From: Caballeronia terrestris
Lineage (GTDB): Bacteria > Pseudomonadota > Gammaproteobacteria > Burkholderiales > Burkholderiaceae
Length of the DNA: 64,000 bases
NCBI RefSeq assembly: GCF_001544515.1
Contig: NZ_FCOL02000016.1
Location: 1-64,000 of the forward strand
Direction: 5' to 3'
How positions within the stretch are numbered: the stretch's first letter is position 1; every line of letters starts with the position of its first letter. Positions 11,513 to 19,817 of this stretch are shown here, piece after piece. Under the pieces are notes generated by a model that searched no databases, was not told the DNA's origin, and saw only the letters and a list, made by a program, of their open reading frames with translations. The translations under genes were made by a program, and so were the position numbers.

Positions 11513-12911
11513 TACTACTGTGTTAAAAATAAGGCATTATTCGCTTATCTTCAAGTGACCTGTGAGGAAGGCGATGGAAATCCCAAGGGAGCGGTTTGAG
11601 GAATACGTGTCGCTGATTGCACAGACGCTTGGGCACGCCGACCGTGTCGAACCGTTTCGTGGCTACTGCACCGGGTTGATGCTGCCGGTTAAGCGTAAGA
11701 GCGTCGAGCCTATGGCGGCGCATTTATCGCCGAGCCGGGTGCGCTCGGAACACCAACGGCTGCATCACTTTGTGGCTGACGCGCCATGGTCGGACGAAGC
11801 GGTGCTTGATGCGGTGAGCAGTTATGCCCTTGAGCGAATCAGCCGGCGCGCGGGTGCGCCCGAGGCGCTGATTATTGACGATACCGGCTTTCCCAAGAAG
11901 GGTAAGCACTCGGTCGGGGTCGCGCGGCAGTACTGCGGCCAACTGGGCAAGCAAGACAACTGCCAAATCGCGGTCAGCGTCTCGGTAGCGAATGAACACT
12001 TTAGCTTGCCAGTGCGCTACCAATTGTATTTGCCGCAAAGCTGGGCCGATGACCGGGAAAGGCGTAGCCATGCCAAAGTGCCCGAGGCGCTTGAGTTCGT
12101 CACCAAGCCGATGCTCGCCCTACAACTGCTTGAGAACATCGGCAAAGTGAAATCGCTGCCCGAACTGGTTCTGGCCGACGCCGGTTACGGGGCGAGCACC
12201 GAGTTCCGCGAACAACTCACGATGATGGGCTTCACTTATGTAGTTGGGGTGACCGGGACGGTCAGCATGCAGTCGCCAGCTCAGCCGCCGCTGCAAGCTA
12301 AAGAGTTGGCCATGCAATTGCCGTCGCGGCGCTTTCGCACCGTTAAATGGCGTGAAGGAACCAACCGAACGTTGTCGTCGCGTTTTGCGGCCACACGAGT
12401 GCATTGCGCCTCGCGAGCAGCACGGCCAGGCGGGCCCTCCGACGAGCAATGGTTGCTCATCGAGTGGCCCAAGGGCGAAGTCGAACCGACCAAGTACTTC
12501 CTGAGCACATTGCCGGCTGAAACGGCAATCAAGGAACTCGTGCGACTCGCAAAACTGCGCTGGCGCATCGAGCGCGATTATCAGGAACTCAAGCAGGAAC
12601 TCGGCTTGGGCCATTTCGAGGGACGCAGTTGGCGCGGCTTTCATCACCACGCGACCCTGTGCATAGCGGCCTATGGCTTTCTCGTCACCGAACGCCTGGA
12701 CGGGCAAAAAAAAACTCCAGCTTATCGGTTACCCTGCGAAGTCCCTTCCTTACCCGAAGGCTTCCGGCCCCGGGGCGCCCCTGCGTAAGCAGCGCCATGT
12801 GCCGGATTCGATCGCAACGCTGCGATTGGAGCTTGCTGCCGCATTGCTTGCCCGTCTTGACCGGTGTCCGTGCTGCGGGCGGAGAACTGAATAGTTGTTA
12901 ACACAGTAGTA
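11513..12911 (+). mobile_element. IS701-type insertion sequence, ~1.4 kb
   Basis: The ends are inverted repeats: TACTACTGTGTTAA at 11513 and its complement ending at 12911 match over 14 bases and partly beyond. CTAG flanks both sides (11509-11512 and 12912-12915), a 4-bp target duplication that fits the YTAR target of the IS701 family. One transposase gene fills the element. The right copy of CTAG supplies the stop codon of the neighbouring histidine kinase. Confidence 0.92.
11574..12788 (+). CDS. IS701-type DDE transposase (frame change near C-terminus)
   Basis: The protein carries the DDE catalytic layout: Asp in LIIDDTGFPKKGKHS, Asp in LVLADAGYG, and Glu in the RIERDYQELKQE segment. QYCGQLGKQDNCQ is typical of the IS701 group. 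ATG 11574 has AGGAAGG just upstream; GTG 11562 is possible. At an A9 run (12706-12714) the current frame leads to a short unrelated tail ending at 12788. The next frame continues KLQLIGYPAKSLPY and ends at 12894 with CPCCGRRTE, the expected family C-terminus. Either one A was gained or slippage on A9 produces the full protein. Confidence 0.9.
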   Translation: MEIPRERFEEYVSLIAQTLGHADRVEPFRGYCTGLMLPVKRKSVEPMAAHLSPSRVRSEHQRLHHFVADAPWSDEAVLDAVSSYALERISRRAGAPEALIIDDTGFPKKGKHSVGVARQYCGQLGKQDNCQIAVSVSVANEHFSLPVRYQLYLPQSWADDRERRSHAKVPEALEFVTKPMLALQLLENIGKVKSLPELVLADAGYGASTEFREQLTMMGFTYVVGVTGTVSMQSPAQPPLQAKELAMQLPSRRFRTVKWREGTNRTLSSRFAATRVHCASRAARPGGPSDEQWLLIEWPKGEVEPTKYFLSTLPAETAIKELVRLAKLRWRIERDYQELKQELGLGHFEGRSWRGFHHHATLCIAAYGFLVTERLDGQKKTPAYRLPCEVPSLPEGFRPRGAPA

Positions 12912-14384
12912 CTAGGCGACTGGAAAGATCGCGGCGCTAAGGTCGGTGCTGCGCTCGCGCGGCATCGTCGCGCGGATGCTCGTGCCGTGCGGCTCGCGCG
13001 GTTCGATCTCGATGCGCCCGCCGCGCGCGCTCACGCGCTGGCGCATGCCAAGCAGCCCATGCGTGTGCGTGCGCTTCAAATCCTGCGGGAGAATGCCGAC
13101 GCCGTCATCCGCGATGCTGAGCGACACGCGTTCGTCGTCGAGCGTCAGCGCGATCGCGATGCTCGTCGCCCGCGCGTACTTCGCCGCGTTCGTGAGCGAT
13201 TCCTGCGCCACGCGAAAGAGCGCGATCTCTATGTCGCCGCCGAGCTTCACGTCGTTCTCCGGCAGCGCGAGTTCGAGCGTCCAGCCGTTGCGCTGCGCGG
13301 CTTCGTCGGCGAGGGTGCGCAGCGCGGTGACGAGCCCGAAGTTGGCGAGCACGGTCGGGCGCATGTCCTCGATGATGCGCCGCTTGAGCGCAATCCCCTG
13401 ATCGAGGTTCGCCAGCGCGCGCGAAAGCTTTTCGACCATCGCCGGTTCGCTTTGCCGCAGTTTGTTGTTGACCCACGCGACGTCCATCTTGCTCGCAGTG
13501 AGAATCGAGCCGAGTTCGTCGTGCAGTTCGCGCGCGAGTTCGGTCTTCTCGTTTTCGCTCACCGATTGCAAATGCCACGCGAGCGCTTCGAGCTGGCGTG
13601 TGCGCTCGAAGACGAGCTGATCGAGTTCTTCCTGCTGCGTGATCAGCTTCTTCTGAACGCGATCCTGCTTGTCGAGCTGGATGCCGAGATTGCGAAACAA
13701 CAGCAGGAACAGCACGATGTTGAGCGCACACAGCGCACCGACGCAAAACGTCGAGATTCGCTGGTCGGCGCGGCTTGAATCGAGCGCGTGCTGCGCGCGG
13801 CGCTCTTCGTTCAGGCGCAAGAGGGCGAGCGTCGTATCGAGGATGTCGCCGCCTTCCGGGGGCTTCAAGGCAAGCGCGCGGGCCTGATCGATCGTGTCCG
13901 TGGGGCCGGAGAGCGTTGCTAGACCGGCGGCGATCTGCGTATCGACCGCGCCGCTCACCTGCGCGAAGCTCGCGAGCGCGGTGTCGTCGGCCTTGCGGTG
14001 ATAGTAGCCGTCGAGCGAGGCGATCGTCTGACGGATGCGCGTTGCCGCTTGCCGGAAATGCTCCGCGTAGGGCGCGCGCGTGGACGGCGGCGCGAGGACG
14101 TACGCGCGCTCGTCGGCGGTGAGGGTGGCGACGTCGGCGGCGAGCGCGGTCAGTTGCGTGGTCGCGCCTTTCGCGTCGAGCGCGACTTCGTACTCGGAGG
14201 CGATGCGCATGCGCCCCGATTCCAGGATGACGAGGCCGCCTACCGTAATGACGATCGCTACCGTCATCGCGACGGCCCAGCTCCAGCGGCGCATGAAATC
14301 GTTGAGGCGCGTCGCGCGGCCTGGGTTTGCGCTCTTTTTGATTGGCGCGTTCTGCGCGGAGGCGGCTGCCATTGCCTTGGTCAT
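12912..14384 (-). CDS. CHASE3-like sensor histidine kinase, NarL/UhpB type
   Basis: A 490-residue inner-membrane kinase. Helices at about 36-56 and 212-231 enclose a ~155-residue periplasmic helical domain of CHASE3 type. A coiled segment then leads to the HisKA_3 box ELARELHDELGS with phospho-acceptor His288, and to a HATPase domain (N-box QESLTNAAKYA, DDGVGI, HGLLGMRQR). Such kinases pair with LuxR-type regulators; the regulator at 15713 is the likely partner. The stop codon TAG lies in the CTAG duplicated by the adjacent IS, and the protein is unchanged. Confidence 0.9.
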   Translation of the reverse strand: MTKAMAAASAQNAPIKKSANPGRATRLNDFMRRWSWAVAMTVAIVITVGGLVILESGRMRIASEYEVALDAKGATTQLTALAADVATLTADERAYVLAPPSTRAPYAEHFRQAATRIRQTIASLDGYYHRKADDTALASFAQVSGAVDTQIAAGLATLSGPTDTIDQARALALKPPEGGDILDTTLALLRLNEERRAQHALDSSRADQRISTFCVGALCALNIVLFLLLFRNLGIQLDKQDRVQKKLITQQEELDQLVFERTRQLEALAWHLQSVSENEKTELARELHDELGSILTASKMDVAWVNNKLRQSEPAMVEKLSRALANLDQGIALKRRIIEDMRPTVLANFGLVTALRTLADEAAQRNGWTLELALPENDVKLGGDIEIALFRVAQESLTNAAKYARATSIAIALTLDDERVSLSIADDGVGILPQDLKRTHTHGLLGMRQRVSARGGRIEIEPREPHGTSIRATMPRERSTDLSAAIFPVA

Positions 14385-14566
14385 GTCGATCGGTCGTTTG
14401 TAGTAATTCGCTTGGTAGCCGCTTCCGACGCGGGAGAGACGGCGTCAGGCGGGTTGAAAGCGCGTGTCAGTCGATTCCCACAGCAAAAAAGGCGCCTGCC
14501 CGAGTGTATTGCGCCTCAGGCCCTACTAACATGGACTGGGCAGACAAACTTTAAGCGGGGTCGATC

Positions 14567-14743
14567 ATGTTGAAGTGGGCATTGTTTTTCGCGATCGTGG
14601 CCGTGGTCGCTGGCCTTCTGGGCTTTACCGGCATCGCGGCGGGCGCTGCGAGCATCGCCAAGTTCTTGTTCGTGTTGTTCCTGATCCTGTGCGTGGTGTT
14701 CCTCGTGCTCGGATTCGTCATCACGAAAAAAGTCGTGGATTAG
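14567..14743 (+). CDS. DUF1328 small membrane protein (copy 1)
   Basis: A 58-residue hydrophobic protein beginning [20 protein letters not shown]. Two membrane helices flank [17 protein letters not shown], the DUF1328/YtjA signature. Members are stress-associated inner-membrane peptides of unknown function. A paralogue follows 79 bp downstream. No strong ribosome site is visible (GGGGTCGATC before the ATG). Confidence 0.88.
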   Translation: MLKWALFFAIVAVVAGLLGFTGIAAGAASIAKFLFVLFLILCVVFLVLGFVITKKVVD

Positions 14744-14822
14744 CGGCACTCGCTGGCCGGAATTCATCTGGACGGGGCCGGCGGTGACCGGTCCCGGACC
14801 ATGAGGCATAAGGAGAGCCGCC

Positions 14823-14984
14823 ATGCTGCATTACGCCGCCGTTTTCTTCGTCATCGCGATCATCGCCGCCGTGTTCGGCTTCACCGGCATCGCGGCGGGC
14901 GCGGCAGAAATCGCCAAGATCCTGTTCTACATTTTTCTCGTGGTTTTCGCGGTCACGTTGCTGCTCGGTGTCGTTCGGACCTGA
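14823..14984 (+). CDS. DUF1328 small membrane protein (copy 2)
   Basis: A 53-residue paralogue of the preceding gene, sharing the core [16 protein letters not shown] and two hydrophobic helices. AAGGAGAGCC precedes the ATG, a better ribosome site than that of copy 1. The tandem pair lies just before the ferritin-like gene, suggesting a shared stress-response role. Function unknown. Confidence 0.88.
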   Translation: MLHYAAVFFVIAIIAAVFGFTGIAAGAAEIAKILFYIFLVVFAVTLLLGVVRT

Positions 14985-15100
14985 CTTTGCGAGTCCGGGG
15001 AAGTCCGGGCACGCCGCATGCTTGAGTGGCAAAGATTGAGCGCGAACACAACCGCTGCTTGAACACCGCCACACATCAATCCCTTTCGAGGAGCATCTAA

Positions 15101-15676
15101 ATGTCGAAATCGTCTGCTGTAAAGGCTGAACCGGGCCATTCGAAGGACGCGTTTGTCCTGGATGTCGAAAAAATTCGTGCCGAAGCGCGTCAGCACATGG
15201 ATGAAGGCGCGGTCACGTCGACCTATGGCGCCGATCGCGAAGTCGTGTTGAAGCTGCTGAACGATTCGCTCGCGACCGAAATCGTCTGCGTGCTGCGCTA
15301 CAAGCGTCACTATTTCATGGCGAAGGGCATCCATTCGGAAGCGGTCGCCACCGAGTTCGGTGAACACGCGGCCGAGGAGCAGGAACACGCCGATACGATC
15401 GCCGAGCGCATCGTCCAGTTAGGCGGCGAGCCGAACTTTGCGCCGGACAGCCTCAAGTCGCGCTCGCACTCCGAGTACAAGGAAGGCGCGAACCTGATCG
15501 ACATGATCCGCGAGAACCTGATCGCCGAGCGCATCGCCATCGATACCTATCGAGAGATCATTCGCTATCTCGGCGACAAGGACGTGACGACGCGCCGCAT
15601 GTTCGAGGACATCCTGGCGGTCGAAGAAGAGCACGCCGACGACATGGCCGACCTGCTCGAAGGCCGCAATGGCTGA
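15101..15676 (+). CDS. Ferritin-like/bacterioferritin-type protein
   Basis: A 191-residue four-helix protein. Di-iron ligand motifs are visible: an E-rich first helix (LNDSLATEIVCVLRYKRHY), EFGEHAAEEQEHADTIAERI in helix 2, then ENLIAERIAIDTYREII and ILAVEEEHADDMADLL in helices 3 and 4. It is probably a cytoplasmic iron-storage or detoxifying mini-ferritin. A ~30-residue N-terminal extension precedes the fold. TTTCGAGGAGC upstream gives a strong ribosome site. It lies between the DUF1328 pair and a response regulator. Confidence 0.88.
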   Translation: MSKSSAVKAEPGHSKDAFVLDVEKIRAEARQHMDEGAVTSTYGADREVVLKLLNDSLATEIVCVLRYKRHYFMAKGIHSEAVATEFGEHAAEEQEHADTIAERIVQLGGEPNFAPDSLKSRSHSEYKEGANLIDMIRENLIAERIAIDTYREIIRYLGDKDVTTRRMFEDILAVEEEHADDMADLLEGRNG

Positions 15677-15712
15677 AGGCCGCGCGCGCTTCGGGATGCG
15701 TGTGCCGCGCGG

Positions 15713-16354
15713 ATGCCGCCGATGATTCGAGTGCTGATAGCGGACGATCACGCGATTGTCCGAAGCGGGTTCAAGCAGTTCGTCGCGGACGAACCCGACA
15801 TGGAAGTCGCGGCGGAAGCGTCCACCGGCGACGAAACGATCGCGCTCGTGCGCGCCGAAGCGTTCGACGTCGTCTTGCTCGACATCGCGATGCCGGACAA
15901 GAACGGCATCGATACGTTGCGCGTCATCAAGCAGTTGCGGCCGGAGCAGGGCGTGCTGATGCTCTCGGGCTTTCCGGAGAGCCAGTACGCGATCAACCTG
16001 CTGCGCGCGGGCGCCAACGGCTATCTGAACAAGGACGCGGCGCCCGACGAGATCGTGCGCGCGATCCGCACGGTGGCGCGCGGGCATCGGTATCTGTCGG
16101 AATTCATCGCCGATGCGCTCGCCGACAAGCTCGAAAAACCCGCGTCCGAGCGTCCGCACGAGGCGCTCTCGGAACGCGAATTCCAGATCTTCTGCAAGCT
16201 CGCGGGTGGACGCATTCCGACCGAGATCGCGGAGGAGCTGCATCTGTCGGTGAAGACAGTCAGCACGTATCGGGCGCGGGTGCTTGAGAAGATGCGGCTG
16301 TCGAACAACGCCGACCTCACGTACTACGCGATCAAGAACGGCCTGATCGAGTAG
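15713..16354 (+). CDS. LuxR/NarL-family response regulator
   Basis: A 213-residue two-domain regulator. The receiver has the acidic pair DD at 11-12 and phospho-acceptor Asp57 in VVLLDIAMPD; the DNA-binding LuxR helix-turn-helix is in LSEREFQIFCKLAGG through LHLSVKTVSTYRARVLEKM. It is the likely partner of the NarL-type kinase at 12912-14384, on the other strand about 1.3 kb away. ATG at 15722 (MIRVLIADD) is an equally plausible start. A stand-alone receiver gene follows. Confidence 0.9.
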   Translation: MPPMIRVLIADDHAIVRSGFKQFVADEPDMEVAAEASTGDETIALVRAEAFDVVLLDIAMPDKNGIDTLRVIKQLRPEQGVLMLSGFPESQYAINLLRAGANGYLNKDAAPDEIVRAIRTVARGHRYLSEFIADALADKLEKPASERPHEALSEREFQIFCKLAGGRIPTEIAEELHLSVKTVSTYRARVLEKMRLSNNADLTYYAIKNGLIE

Positions 16355-16418
16355 CGGCGACGGGGCGCGCGGCGTGGAAGAGCGGGGACAACGGATCGGC
16401 TATCAGGAGGCGCCCGCC

Positions 16419-16847
16419 GTGGGCAATCAGACGATCATCGACGACGCAGGTTCCGGCGCGCCCAGGCGGCCGCTGCGGGTGCTTCTGATCGAGGACTCGC
16501 CGCTGATCCGGCGCAGCCTCGTCGAGGCGATCGATGCGTCCGGCCAGTTGCGCGTGACCGCTTTCGCCGATTCGCCCGATGACGCCATTGCGTTGCTGAC
16601 GTCGGAATCGTTCGATGCGGTGATCGTCGACCTGCAACTCAAGCGTGGGTCGGGCGTCGAGGTGCTGGCTTATCTGCAGGAAAAAGGACTCGTGAATTCA
16701 TCGTTTGCCGCTGTGCTGACGAATCACGCGCTGCCTGCGTATCGCAAGCGCTGTCTGCAATACGGCGTACAGCATTTCTTCGATAAGTCGCTTGAGTTTG
16801 ATCGCGTGATCGACGCATTGCATACTTACGCGCGAGAGCGGGCCTGA
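16419..16847 (+). CDS. Stand-alone receiver-domain protein
   Basis: A single CheY-like receiver of 142 residues with no output domain: IEDSP at the N-terminus, phospho-acceptor Asp71 in AVIVDLQLKRGSG, and Lys in FFDKSLEFDRV. The GTG at 16419 is chosen because AGGAGG lies 8 bases upstream; the open frame runs further upstream to 16374. It probably acts as a phosphate sink or by protein contact within the neighbouring two-component set. It ends 3 bp from the convergent MFS gene. Confidence 0.8.
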   Translation: MGNQTIIDDAGSGAPRRPLRVLLIEDSPLIRRSLVEAIDASGQLRVTAFADSPDDAIALLTSESFDAVIVDLQLKRGSGVEVLAYLQEKGLVNSSFAAVLTNHALPAYRKRCLQYGVQHFFDKSLEFDRVIDALHTYARERA

Positions 16848-16850
16848 CGG

Positions 16851-18056
16851 TCATCCAAGCTGCGACGCCGCCCCCACTCGCCCACGCCGGTGGCTCAACG
16901 CAGCGAGCCCGACCGCGGCCAGCCCCGCGACACATACGCCCGTCCATCCGAACGCGTGCCACGCCAGCGACGCCACCGCCGACCCCGCCGCCCCGCCGAT
17001 GAAATACGCGACCATGTAGACCGTGTTCACGCGGCTGCGCGCTTCGGGCGCCAGGGCGTAGATGCGCGTCTGGTTCGAGATCTGCGCGGCCTGCACGCCG
17101 ACATCGAGCACGATCACGCCGATCACGAGCCCCGCGATGCTCCGTCCCGAGAACGCGAACACCACGAACGACACCGCGACCAACGCGATCGACAGCGAGA
17201 TGACCGCGCGCGGTCCGCGCTTGTCGGCGGTCTTGCCCGCGAGCGGCGCCGCGAGCGCGCCCGCCGCGCCGACGATCCCGAACAGCCCCGCCGCCTGCGG
17301 CCCCATGTGGAAGGGCTCGCCCGCGAGCAATAGCGTGAGCACCGACCAGAAGATGCTGAACGCCGCGAACATCGCGCCGCCCGTGAGTGACGCCTCGCGA
17401 AGCCCCGGATGCTCGACGACGAGATGCCACATCGACACCAGCAGCTTGCCGTAGGGCAGCGTCGAGGTCGGCCGGCTCTTCGGCAAGCGCGAGATGACGA
17501 CCACCGCAAGCAGGATCGTCGCCACGACGGACGCCCCGAACACCGCCCGCCAGCCGAAGTACTGCGCGACGACCCCCGACACCGTGCGCGCGAGCAGGAT
17601 GCCGAGCAGAAGTCCGCTCATCACCGTGCCGACGGCGTGGCCGCGTTCGGCGGCCGGCGCGAGTTCGGCGGAAAACGGCACGGCCTGCTGCGCGATCGTC
17701 GCAACGACGCCGATCGTGAGGCTCGCCGCGATCAGCACGGCGAGGGTGGGTGCGCCGGCCGCCCCGACGAGCGCGATGGCGAGCGCCGCGAGTTGCAGCA
17801 GGATCAGGAGGCGCCGGTCGAAGCGGTCGCCGAGCGGAGCCAGGAAAAACATCCCGAGCGCGTAGCCGAGTTGCGTCGCCGCCGGCACCGCGCCGATCAG
17901 CCACGCGCTCTCGGGAAACGACGCGCGAAAGTCTTCGAGCAGCGGCTGGTTAAAGTAGATGTTCGCAACCGATACCCCCGCGATCGTGGCGAGCAGCCAC
18001 AGCGTGGCGCGCGAGTAGTGTGGATGGTGGTGCGGTGCCGGCGAGGATGAGGGCAT
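16851..18056 (-). CDS. MFS transporter (YgaY/sugar-efflux-like)
   Basis: A 401-residue inner-membrane permease with about twelve helices. After a His/Pro-rich N-terminus it starts ATLWLLATIAGVSVANIYFNQPLLEDF, typical of a small MFS exporter group; the loop motif LAPLGDRFDRR follows helix 2. The ATG at 18056 is used because the membrane domain starts soon after it; the frame is open ~140 bases further upstream without a ribosome site. Substrate unknown. It converges with the receiver gene, 3 bp apart. Confidence 0.88.
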   Translation of the reverse strand: MPSSSPAPHHHPHYSRATLWLLATIAGVSVANIYFNQPLLEDFRASFPESAWLIGAVPAATQLGYALGMFFLAPLGDRFDRRLLILLQLAALAIALVGAAGAPTLAVLIAASLTIGVVATIAQQAVPFSAELAPAAERGHAVGTVMSGLLLGILLARTVSGVVAQYFGWRAVFGASVVATILLAVVVISRLPKSRPTSTLPYGKLLVSMWHLVVEHPGLREASLTGGAMFAAFSIFWSVLTLLLAGEPFHMGPQAAGLFGIVGAAGALAAPLAGKTADKRGPRAVISLSIALVAVSFVVFAFSGRSIAGLVIGVIVLDVGVQAAQISNQTRIYALAPEARSRVNTVYMVAYFIGGAAGSAVASLAWHAFGWTGVCVAGLAAVGLAALSHRRGRVGAASQLG

Positions 18057-18253
18057 GTCGGGATCGAGTGACGGCGGGGAAGGGGCACTGACGGCCTGAT
18101 AGCCGAGCCGCCGATCATACTGGAGACGCTTGGGTCTTGCAGAAGGCTCGTCCGCGAATCGGGGGTGGCGTTCCCCACGCGACGGGGGTGCTCGCACGCG
18201 GTCGACTTGCCTAAACTTTGGGCACGATGAAGTCCCAGGCTTCGGAGGCCGCC

Positions 18254-18466
18254 ATGACGCCCGTTGCGCTTTACATCACCCCGCAGTACATCGCTTCGGT
18301 CCGCACCGGACGGGGCCGCGCCTGCTTCGAAGGCACGGTGCGGTTCATCGACGTCGAGGCGCTGCCGTTCAACATCGAGCACGTTTGCCTGCTCGATCGC
18401 GATACGGCGATCGAAGCGCTATTCGATGCCGTGAGAGACGCCGAGCGGTTGCTGAGGGCGGTTTAA
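18254..18466 (+). CDS. Conserved-looking small hypothetical protein
   Basis: A 70-residue soluble protein beginning MTPVALYITPQYIASVRTG and ending in a helix of the type ALFDAVRDAERLLRAV. GGAGG lies 5 bases before the ATG at 18254, which supports this start over upstream in-frame codons. No family is recognised. It is divergent from the MFS gene and stands alone. Confidence 0.6.
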   Translation: MTPVALYITPQYIASVRTGRGRACFEGTVRFIDVEALPFNIEHVCLLDRDTAIEALFDAVRDAERLLRAV

Positions 18467-18482
18467 GCGGATCGCGCCGCCC

Positions 18483-18875
18483 TTATTCCTGACCGCCTTC
18501 CGGAACGGCGTCGTACACGCGCGCGAATTTTTCCGGCGCGAGCCATCGGAAGGTATCGAGGGTTTCGCCCCGGAACGTGCATTCGACAGCGGCCGGAAGT
18601 TTCACTCGAGTCGCCTTCACGGTCTTGATCTCGCCGTTTTTCACAGGTTTAGTCTCGAGCGACTTGGCCGTGGCGCCGTAGGTTGCCTCGACTACCACAC
18701 GCGATCCCTTGTGGGCCACGCCGGTTCTATCGAACGACAAAGGCGGCTCGGAATCCGGATACGTCGCGATCATCTTTTGCTTGCAGACGCCGGCATTCTT
18801 GTAGGCGCTCGTGCAGCCGGTCGTGATCGCAAGGAGCAATGCGGAAAGAGCGACGATTGGCAATCGAGTGGTCAT
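18483..18875 (-). CDS. Hypothetical lipoprotein
   Basis: A 130-residue protein with a signal peptide and lipobox ITTGC (Cys21). Mature Cys residues at SAYKNAGVCKQK and AVECTFRGE could form a disulfide. The rest has beta-rich character without a recognised domain. The chain ends 17 bp from the convergent hypothetical gene. It is probably periplasmic and membrane-anchored; function unknown. Confidence 0.75.
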   Translation of the reverse strand: MTTRLPIVALSALLLAITTGCTSAYKNAGVCKQKMIATYPDSEPPLSFDRTGVAHKGSRVVVEATYGATAKSLETKPVKNGEIKTVKATRVKLPAAVECTFRGETLDTFRWLAPEKFARVYDAVPEGGQE

Positions 18876-18982
18876 GCGGCTCTCGTGTTCGATGATGTGT
18901 CCCGGGCGGGACGAATGAAGTGGTACGAAATGTACACGACAGATTCCGGGTCGCGGCCTCGATCTTGTGCGAAACCTGTCTA

Positions 18983-19067
18983 TGGTGCCGGGGACCGGAC
19001 TTGAACCGGCAAGCCGTTAGGCGGCGGATTTTAAGTCCGCTATGTTTACCAATTTCATCACCCCGGC
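18983..19067 (-). tRNA. tRNA-Leu (anticodon UAA)
   Basis: On the minus strand an 85-base cloverleaf starts GCCGGGGTGATG and ends in GGTTCAAGTCC and the encoded CCA. The anticodon loop ACTTAAAAT reads UAA, and a long variable arm (CCGCCTAACGGC region) fits a class II tRNA-Leu. The acceptor stem GCCGGGG/CCCCGGC pairs fully. Confidence 0.97.
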
Positions 19068-19263
19068 AGGGCGGACGCGATTCTACCATTGCGCGTCGGC
19101 GCGGCAAAACGCCGCCGGGCCGCGCGGAGCCAGTCGGGACGGGTGGTTCGGTGGTTTTCAACCGCGACCGCTTCGCCGTGCGATCAACATAAAAAGAGCC
19201 CAGTGTCCGACGAGAACTGGGCAAAGCCGCCGGGATTCCGGCGACGGAGGTTCTTTCAAATAC

Positions 19264-19308
19264 AAAACCGACCCGGTCGCGACAAATGCCGCAACCGGGC
19301 CGGTTTTA
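19264..19308 (-). terminator. Terminator after the DUF4148 gene
   Basis: Long stem AAAACCGGCCCGGTTGC / CGACCGGGTCGGTTTT on the minus strand, followed by TG and T-rich sequence, 42 bp beyond the DUF4148 stop. Confidence 0.75.
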
Positions 19309-19349
19309 AAAAGCCGCGGACGATACCTCCATCCGCACGACGCTCCTGC

Positions 19350-19655
19350 TTACTGACCAACGTAAATCCCTTGCGACACCGGCGAGGCAACCTTGCCCGA
19401 CTGCGCCGATCCATTGATCGAAGCGCCATAGCTCGTTTGCGTCGCGTCGTTCTGCGCGACGACGCGCGCTTGCGCTGCCTGAATGTCGGCCGGGTACGCC
19501 GGATCGCTGGCGTTCGGGTTGTAGCCTGCCTTTTCGAGCTGGACGAGTTCGGCGCGAACTTGCGCACGGCTCAGCGGAGCGTTCGACTGAGCAAACGAAG
19601 CGACAGGAGCAGCGAGAACAGCGGCAACGACGACGGCTTGAATGAGCGATTTCAT
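19350..19655 (-). CDS. DUF4148 domain secreted protein
   Basis: A 101-residue protein with a clear signal peptide cut after ASFAQ. The mature part holds SRAQVRAELVQLEKAGYNP and YPADIQAAQARV, the DUF4148 pattern widespread and multicopy in Burkholderiaceae. These small periplasmic proteins have no assigned function. GGAGGT lies 8 bases before ATG 19655; the frame reaches back to a TTG at 19661. Confidence 0.9.
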   Translation of the reverse strand: MKSLIQAVVVAAVLAAPVASFAQSNAPLSRAQVRAELVQLEKAGYNPNASDPAYPADIQAAQARVVAQNDATQTSYGASINGSAQSGKVASPVSQGIYVGQ

Positions 19656-19817
19656 GATCAACTACCTCCAGATGGTTTTTCTTTGCTGTGAACACCGTTG
19701 TTCGCAGCCAGTGATTACATTGTAAGTAGGGGATTAAAAATATTTAACCGCGCATCCGACGAATCATCCTTGCGAATCCTGCAATAATGAGATGACGTAC
19801 TCTTGGCTCGAAGGATC

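Noticed and set aside
18218-18253. Earlier start for the small gene at 18254
   Set aside because: Only the ATG at 18254 has a well-spaced GGAGG.
19060-19130. Integration site at the tRNA-Leu gene
   Set aside because: No integrase and no repeat of the tRNA end nearby; flanking genes look like ordinary core genes.
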